NCBI GenBank assembly: GCA_035292885.1
Contig: DATDPG010000076.1
Coordinates: 1 to 64,000 of the forward strand
Direction: 5' to 3'
DNA length: 64,000 bases
Origin: Bdellovibrionota bacterium
GTDB taxonomy: Bacteria; Bdellovibrionota_G; JALEGL01; DATDPG01
Each line of letters opens with the position of its first letter. Within the stretch, counting starts at the first letter, position 1. Under the pieces are notes generated by a model that was not told the DNA's origin, ran no database searches, and worked only from the letters and a program-made list of their open reading frames with translations. Made by a program: the position numbers and the translations under genes. Below are positions 59,143 to 64,000 of this stretch, piece by piece.

Positions 59143-61020
59143 TTAGCTTCCCACGTGGGCCAACCAAGACTCCAGAACGAAGAGAGACCAGACCGGTTCC
59201 CATCGCCCCTTCGACGAAATGAAATCCTTCTTCAATTCCTCAACGCGGTCCCACCGAAACAACCCGCGGCTTTCGATCCGTTGTTTTGAAAGCGCGTGAT
59301 CCACGCGATCCCAAAGCCGCCCCCGCAGCCATGACTCAATCGGCACCGTAAATCCTCGCTTCGGGCCGAGGACTCCTTTGGGCAAAAGCCTCTTTGCGAT
59401 TTCTCGCAATATTCTCTTATTGATTCCCCGGTCGTACTTATAGGGGTCCGGCAAGGAAAGAATGAACTCTACCCATCGATGATCGAGATAGGGGACGCGC
59501 ACTTCAAGACTGTTAGCCATACTCAATGCGTCAATGTCCCGTAATAAAGGTGCCTGAAGATAGACATTGAGTCCGTGAGATATAAGTCTCCTCTCAAGGG
59601 TCGCTCCCGCCATTTTTCGTTCCATCCATTCCCACGCCGGTTCGCATCCGGTAAACCCGGCTGGTTGTTGAAGTTGTTTCTTATCGGCTTCGGAGAAAAT
59701 CGAAAAACCGACCCTTTCGAGCCGTTGGCCCAAAGAAAGTGAAAGTAACGCCGCAACATCACGGGGGGAGCGCTTGCCCGTGCCGAAAAGCACCGACAGA
59801 AGAAGGGTTCTTTGAATTGTAAGCGGAAGCCAGGAAGTGAACGTTTCAAATTGCTGCAACAATAAGAGCGGTCGAACATAAGAGTAACTGAGAAACAGTT
59901 CATCCCCTCCCAGCCCGGACATGGCCACCTTTACATGTTTGGCCGCCGCTTCCGAGACAAGAAATGTATTCCAGCCGTCAAAGGAAGGTTGGTCCAGCGA
60001 AGAGATATACCGGTCGAACGTATCCACCGCTTTCGCCGGAGAGATCACAACCTCTTCGTGTTGAGTTCCTAAGCGGTTTGCAACTGCTCTTGCAATGGCA
60101 CGTTCGTCCTCAGGAGAATCGGGACGACGTTCCCATCCCACGGTGAGCGTGCGGACATCTCCCTGATGAACTCGCTTCATCAAGGCGGCCAGGAGCGACG
60201 AATCGATTCCACCGCTCAGAAATACGGCGATGGGTGTGTCGGCCAGGAGATGCGAGGCTACCGTTTTCTCGAGTAAGACCTCCGCCTTTTCAACGGCTTT
60301 CTCAAACGTTAAGTCGGCTCGCGGCTCGGCAAGAATGAGGTCGTTGGCCGACCAATATCTCTTTGACTGGCTTGAGCGTACTTCGGAAGACGATGGATCA
60401 ATTTCGTAAGTTCGAATCTCCGCGGGCTCCAATCCTCGTACGTCTTTGTAGAACGTATGCGGGGCAGGCGCGCCCTGTAAGGTCAAATAGAAGTGAATGG
60501 CGCACGGATCGAGTGACGGTGAAAAGGTCGGCAAGCGACGAAATGCCCGCAGCTCCGAAGCGAAGAACACTTGCCGATCTCGTTCCCACACGTAGAGCGG
60601 TTTGATTCCAAGGCGATCGCGGGCCAGGATGAGCCGAGATTGCTCCGTATCCCATAGGACGATGGCGAACATTCCTTGAAGATGCTCGACAAAGCGATCT
60701 CCCCATTCTTCATACGCGTGAACGATGGCCTCCGTATCGCTTCTACTTCGAAAGGAATGACCGTACCGAATCAACTCGTCCCGCAATTGAGGAGAGTTAT
60801 AGATCTCTCCATTCTGAGCCACCCAGATGGTTCCCGTTTCATTACAAAGAGGCTGGCGACCTCCGCCGATATCCACAATCGCCAGACGGGCCGTTCCGAA
60901 GGCCACGCGGCGATCCTCATAGAAATGCTGATCGTCGGGGCCTCGATGGAGCATGGAGTCGATCATCGCACGAACGTTCTCGGCACTGGGGCGTCCGATC
61001 GAACCGGCAATTCCGCACAT
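59143..61020 (-). CDS. asnB: Asparagine synthase (glutamine-hydrolysing)-like amidotransferase
   Basis: 625 aa. Cys2 of MCGIAGSIGRP is the glutaminase nucleophile after Met removal. The PPi-loop synthetase motif is AVFLSGGIDSSLLAALM, and SGLGGDELFLSYSYV follows. Both domains are complete. In surface-polysaccharide loci AsnB homologues amidate uronic-acid carboxyls, which fits this location better than amino-acid supply; which one applies is not known. It is leaderless: TAAACT lies 6 nt before the ATG. Confidence 0.95.
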   Translation of the reverse strand: MCGIAGSIGRPSAENVRAMIDSMLHRGPDDQHFYEDRRVAFGTARLAIVDIGGGRQPLCNETGTIWVAQNGEIYNSPQLRDELIRYGHSFRSRSDTEAIVHAYEEWGDRFVEHLQGMFAIVLWDTEQSRLILARDRLGIKPLYVWERDRQVFFASELRAFRRLPTFSPSLDPCAIHFYLTLQGAPAPHTFYKDVRGLEPAEIRTYEIDPSSSEVRSSQSKRYWSANDLILAEPRADLTFEKAVEKAEVLLEKTVASHLLADTPIAVFLSGGIDSSLLAALMKRVHQGDVRTLTVGWERRPDSPEDERAIARAVANRLGTQHEEVVISPAKAVDTFDRYISSLDQPSFDGWNTFLVSEAAAKHVKVAMSGLGGDELFLSYSYVRPLLLLQQFETFTSWLPLTIQRTLLLSVLFGTGKRSPRDVAALLSLSLGQRLERVGFSIFSEADKKQLQQPAGFTGCEPAWEWMERKMAGATLERRLISHGLNVYLQAPLLRDIDALSMANSLEVRVPYLDHRWVEFILSLPDPYKYDRGINKRILREIAKRLLPKGVLGPKRGFTVPIESWLRGRLWDRVDHALSKQRIESRGLFRWDRVEELKKDFISSKGRWEPVWSLFVLESWLAHVGS

Positions 61021-61026
61021 AGCGTC

Positions 61027-61055
61027 AGTTTAGCTGCCCGGGCTTTCCAGGGGAA
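61027..61055 (-). promoter_or_regulatory. Leaderless promoter of asnB
   Basis: On the minus strand a weak TTCCCC (61055-61050), a 17-nt spacer and TAAACT (61032-61027) are followed by 6 nt and ATG 61020. It lies back-to-back with the divergent methyltransferase promoter. Confidence 0.45.
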
Positions 61056-61058
61056 CAT

Positions 61059-61087
61059 TTCACGCCGGTGATGAGAGGTGATAGGAT
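61059..61087 (+). promoter_or_regulatory. Promoter of the 61.1-kb methyltransferase/glycosyltransferase operon
   Basis: TTCACG (61059-61064), a 17-nt spacer and TAGGAT (61082-61087) predict a start near 61094, giving a leader of only about 7 nt before ATG 61101. This argues against the upstream ATG codons at 61068 and 61071. Confidence 0.45.
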
Positions 61088-61100
61088 TTCAATTAAACAC

Positions 61101-61745
61101 ATGCCGCAAGCACCGGAGAAAAGGGAATGGGAGCTCTGGAATTCGCCCCAAATTGTGGACACGCTCAAAAAGGAGTGGACGGAACGCGCCTCCGCGAAGG
61201 AGCGCGAACTATTTTACGGGGAAATCCGGGCTCTCAAGTCCTCCGGAAGCACCCTCCTCGATTTTGGATGCGGCATCGGTCATGACGCACCGGAGTTCGT
61301 CCGTCAGGGTTGGACATATACGGGCGTCGACCGAACCGATGCGATGCTTGCCGTAGCCCGGCGAGATCACCCCGAACTCACTTTTCAAAAGGAAGATCTT
61401 TTCAACGCCGCGCTGCCGGACAATAGTTTCGATTTCGTGGTATCCAACGACGTTCTCGTGCACCTGCCGGATCATATCGTTCCACTCCAAACCTTGTACC
61501 GAGTGGCGCGAAAATATGTGGTCGTTAAACTCTGTTATCTGACGGAGAAGCGCTTCGGGTTGTTCTACCCTCCGCACCGTATCGAACGTGACCCTCAGGG
61601 GTTTGTTCTTCGTTATTTCAACCCTCGTGCGTTCGTCCGAGAGATTAATCAAATTTTGCACCCAATATCGGTTCGAGCCGTCATCCAGCCCCGCGTAAAC
61701 ACGACCGATGGTCATCATGGCGTCTTCGTAATTCGAAAAGAGTGA
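61101..61745 (+). CDS. Class I SAM-dependent methyltransferase
   Basis: 214 aa from ATG 61101, chosen because it follows the TAGGAT box; ATG 61068 is in frame but would lie before the predicted transcript. Motif I is LLDFGCGIGHDAPE, then YTGVDRTDAMLAVAR and FDFVVSNDVLVHLPD. The C-terminal part is typical of sugar- or lipid-precursor methyltransferases in polysaccharide loci. The stop overlaps the next gene as GTGA. The substrate is unknown. Confidence 0.87.
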   Translation: MPQAPEKREWELWNSPQIVDTLKKEWTERASAKERELFYGEIRALKSSGSTLLDFGCGIGHDAPEFVRQGWTYTGVDRTDAMLAVARRDHPELTFQKEDLFNAALPDNSFDFVVSNDVLVHLPDHIVPLQTLYRVARKYVVVKLCYLTEKRFGLFYPPHRIERDPQGFVLRYFNPRAFVREINQILHPISVRAVIQPRVNTTDGHHGVFVIRKE

Positions 61746-62893
61746 CCCAACTTCGCGTCGCCGTCGTCTTCGAAATTCCGACACCCTACCGTCAGCCGGT
61801 TTTTGAGCGATTGGCCCGCGATGAAAACGGGACATATCGATTTTTCTTCCTCGCCCGCACGCAAGAGGACCGGCTTTGGAAAATGGAATCTACATCCGGG
61901 CTTCCGGCCACCTACCTTCCGGGCCGCCAAATTTGCCTCAAGGGACACCACACGATTCATTTAAATTGGGGGCTCAAGGGTCTTCTATTGAATCCACCCT
62001 TTGATGTTTATGTTTTAGGCGGATATGCACAACCGGCGATCTGGAAACTTCTTCGATGGTGTTGGAAATCCGGAACACCTTATGTCATGTGCTCGGAAAG
62101 CCACCTTAGAAAGAAGCGACCCCTATGGCTTCGTGGGATCAAGGGTCCCTGGGTCCGAAAAGTTTACGCCCGATCGAGTGCCAACCTCGTCACCGGATCG
62201 GAAGCTCAGGCCTACGCCGAGCATTACGGCGCAAGGAGAGAATCCATCTTTCGCTTCCCAAATTCCATCGATGGACCCGAATACGCGGCTCGCGTGGACC
62301 AGGAGCGAGTTCATCAACAAGCGCACCGGAAAACACTAAGACTTTCGCAAGGTCCGATCACTCTATTCGTCGGCGCGCTGAATTATCGGAAGGGAGTGGA
62401 TTTGCTCATCGCGGCCTTTCGCGAGGTTGCATCAAGAATTTCAAACAGCTCCTTAGTCTTGGTTGGAAACGGTAGCTGGGAATCGGCGCTGCGAACCCAG
62501 GTCGAACAATCCGGACTTTCGAAACAAGTAACCTTTCTGGGTTTCGTTCAACCTTCAGACCTGCCTAAAATCTACGCGTGCTCAGACCTTATGGTACTTC
62601 CCTCTAGGGAGGAAACGTTCGGTGCCGTCATTTGCGAGGCTTTGGCTGCCCGGCTTCCCGTCATCACGACCGACGCCGTCGGAGCCGCCCGAGATTTCGT
62701 GATATCCGAGAAAACCGGCCTCGTCGTTCCATCCGACGACGCACCTTCTCTTGCCACAGCGATGCTTCGGCTCTTGTCAGACAAAAATCTTCGGTCAAAC
62801 ATGAGTGCCGCGGCTCATGCTCATATGCAACCGTGGACGCACGATCGCATGGCCGCCGAGTTACGCAATTCCGTTCGGGCAGCGCTCGCATGA
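61742..62893 (+). CDS. Glycosyltransferase, GT4 family
   Basis: 383 aa from GTG 61742 (GTGA overlap). The acceptor domain opens RVAVVFEIPTPYRQPVFERL. The donor domain has LFVGALNYRKGVDLLIAAF, SDLMVLPSREETFGAVICEALA and ITTDAVGAARDFV, with the E-x7-E catalytic region complete. It is expected on the cytoplasmic face, extending the glycan. It overlaps the next gene by ATGA. Confidence 0.94.
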   Translation: MTQLRVAVVFEIPTPYRQPVFERLARDENGTYRFFFLARTQEDRLWKMESTSGLPATYLPGRQICLKGHHTIHLNWGLKGLLLNPPFDVYVLGGYAQPAIWKLLRWCWKSGTPYVMCSESHLRKKRPLWLRGIKGPWVRKVYARSSANLVTGSEAQAYAEHYGARRESIFRFPNSIDGPEYAARVDQERVHQQAHRKTLRLSQGPITLFVGALNYRKGVDLLIAAFREVASRISNSSLVLVGNGSWESALRTQVEQSGLSKQVTFLGFVQPSDLPKIYACSDLMVLPSREETFGAVICEALAARLPVITTDAVGAARDFVISEKTGLVVPSDDAPSLATAMLRLLSDKNLRSNMSAAAHAHMQPWTHDRMAAELRNSVRAALA

Positions 62894-63813
62894 GGGTCAA
62901 CGCCGTTTACCAGATCCTCGAGCGGCCGAAGGTCTATTTGAGTATCGGCGCCGTTCAATGGTCGAAAATAAACCAAGGCTCCCGGGGCCGCATTTATCTC
63001 CTCGCGCACCCGATATGGGCTTTCGGTGGAAGAAGCATCTATCTCTACTTCAAGCACAAGTTTTCTCTGGCAAGACGTAACGTAAAGCTGATTCTACTCA
63101 ATAATTCCGCATCGGAAGATCGGATGACCAAGTGTCTGGGGTTTGAAAGCTATCTCATTAATCACAATATTCACGTTTCCGAGAGCGATTTCAGAGTCGA
63201 ACCGCGGCCAAAAAAATACGATGCGGTCTACATGGCGCAGGCCAAGCCATTCAAAAGGATTCACCTGGCGCGCCAGGTTCGGAGTTTGTATGTGATCACC
63301 TATTTTTGGCCCGATGTGCGGGACAAGAATGGACTCTGGGACCTGCATGCATTCGAGCCCTCGGTCTCCCACGCTGAATTCAACCGGGACCGCATCTCGG
63401 CTTCGGAGATCAATCGCATTCTTAACGAGAGCTACTGCGGCTTGGCCTTGTCGCGGAAAGAGGGGGCCATGTTTTCATCGATGGAATACCTATTTGCCGG
63501 ATTGCCGATCGTATCGACGAAATCCATTGGCGGTCGCGATTTTTTCTTCGATGATCGCTTTGTGCGAATCGTTAAGAGCGATGCCGAACAGGTCAGCGAG
63601 GGAGTGGCGGAGTTCAAGCGCCTCAAACTCGACCCTCACATCATTCGAAAGGTTACGCTGGAGAAAGTCATGAAATCGAGAAAAGACTTCTTTGATGTTG
63701 TGTGCGACATCGCGAAACGGGAAGGTGCGCCCCTCGACGAGAGTTTCGAAGCGTTTCATAATCGGATCTGGGGAGTGGACGCACTCGAAAAACTCTCGGT
63801 CATAATCTCGTGA
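62890..63813 (+). CDS. Putative glycosyltransferase (GT4-like), atypical
   Basis: 307 aa from ATG 62890. The frame is open further upstream into the previous gene but that part is a shadow. The C-terminal half reads LNESYCGLALSRKEGAMFSS, followed by MEYLFAGLPIVSTKSIGGRDFF, like the donor site of GT4 enzymes though the N-terminal domain (YQILERPKVYLSIG, then GRIYLLAHPIWAFGGRS) is unfamiliar. Its short length suggests a reduced acceptor domain. It overlaps both neighbours (ATGA and GTGA). Confidence 0.68.
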   Translation: MRVNAVYQILERPKVYLSIGAVQWSKINQGSRGRIYLLAHPIWAFGGRSIYLYFKHKFSLARRNVKLILLNNSASEDRMTKCLGFESYLINHNIHVSESDFRVEPRPKKYDAVYMAQAKPFKRIHLARQVRSLYVITYFWPDVRDKNGLWDLHAFEPSVSHAEFNRDRISASEINRILNESYCGLALSRKEGAMFSSMEYLFAGLPIVSTKSIGGRDFFFDDRFVRIVKSDAEQVSEGVAEFKRLKLDPHIIRKVTLEKVMKSRKDFFDVVCDIAKREGAPLDESFEAFHNRIWGVDALEKLSVIIS

Positions 63814-64000
63814 TTCAACTTGTCTGGAGAACGTTTGGCCGGTCGATGACGCTGATTCCGGCGCATTATCGGCGGCAAAGCTACGGGATAGCGGCCTTAT
63901 TACTGACTCAGAGTTTTCTGGATGTTCTGGGCCTCGGATTGATCGTCTCGCTTGCACCCATGCTTTTCGATCGAGAACGGGTGATGCGCTTCTCCCTGTA
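63810..64000 (+). CDS. ABC transporter, N-terminal part (3' end outside window)
   Basis: GTG 63810 overlaps the previous stop (GTGA) and the frame stays open to the end, 63 codons. The N-terminal helix SYGIAALLLTQSFLDVLGLG, followed by LIVSLAPMLFDRERV, matches the first span of PglK/MsbA-type exporters (LLxxxLDxxGLGLxxP). An ABC flippase at this point would export the lipid-linked oligosaccharide. Neither the Walker motifs nor the second half can be seen, so the class is not certain. Confidence 0.62.
   Translation, partial: MIQLVWRTFGRSMTLIPAHYRRQSYGIAALLLTQSFLDVLGLGLIVSLAPMLFDRERVMRFSL

Noticed and set aside
1-64000. CRISPR array, insertion sequences or long direct repeats
   Set aside because: No regularly spaced repeat, transposase frame or long duplicated block was seen on reading both strands.

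Overview
The window reads as a gene-dense, moderately GC-rich chromosome segment of an uncultured Gram-negative bacterium. Evidence for an outer membrane: lipoproteins with clear lipoboxes, a C-terminal-Phe beta-barrel protein, ExbB/ExbD, a Tat substrate, an O-antigen-ligase-like protein and a large surface-polysaccharide locus. The mixture of a GGMAE-type Ser/Thr kinase, acetoacetyl-CoA synthetase, split methylmalonyl-CoA mutase and DUF1501-like/cytochrome lipoproteins recalls deltaproteobacterial-type lineages (Myxococcota, Bdellovibrionota and relatives). The sequence alone does not settle the phylum.

Layout. 1-579: the 3' end of a large serine recombinase whose last codons lie inside a tRNA-Arg(CCG) gene, so the right edge of an integrated element. 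0.6-6.7 kb (minus): J-domain co-chaperone, RimK-like ligase, exonuclease VII subunits, a membrane GAF-GGDEF diguanylate cyclase and FtsB. 6.8-8.9 kb (plus): patatin phospholipase and a methyltransferase. 8.9-21 kb: acetoacetyl-CoA synthetase, a small lipoprotein, a frameshifted BrnT/BrnA toxin-antitoxin pair, then a long minus-strand operon (thiolase, hydroxyacyl-CoA dehydrogenase, enoyl-CoA hydratase, two acyl-CoA dehydrogenases, both halves of methylmalonyl-CoA mutase, a secreted Cys protein, ExbB/ExbD) interrupted by a broken CopG-type antitoxin. 21-28 kb: VapBC, a four-gene extracytoplasmic lipoprotein/Tat/cytochrome module, an SH3-beta-barrel protein, and a HEPN/nucleotidyltransferase pair whose antitoxin carries a fused HTH. 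28-34.5 kb: housekeeping (SecG, TpiA, Pgk, Ser/Thr kinase, RpoZ, Gmk, YicC, AcpS, Trm112-like). 34.7-64 kb: a surface-polysaccharide locus with an O-antigen ligase/TPR protein, many glycosyltransferases, a SGNH-MBOAT O-acylation pair, a DegT aminotransferase with a Gfo/Idh/MocA dehydrogenase, a CDP-glucose-based branched deoxysugar pathway, AsnB, several methyltransferases, and the start of an ABC exporter.

How it works together. Operons are tight: many neighbours overlap by ATGA, GTGA or TTGA. Twelve transcription-unit starts show a TAnnnT -10 box only 6-8 nt before the start codon with no Shine-Dalgarno, which predicts widespread leaderless mRNAs; internal genes more often have purine-rich ribosome sites. 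This pattern was used to choose several starts. No stretch over 300 bases lacks a gene or gene remnant, no convincing intrinsic terminator was seen, and no CRISPR array or insertion sequence is present.
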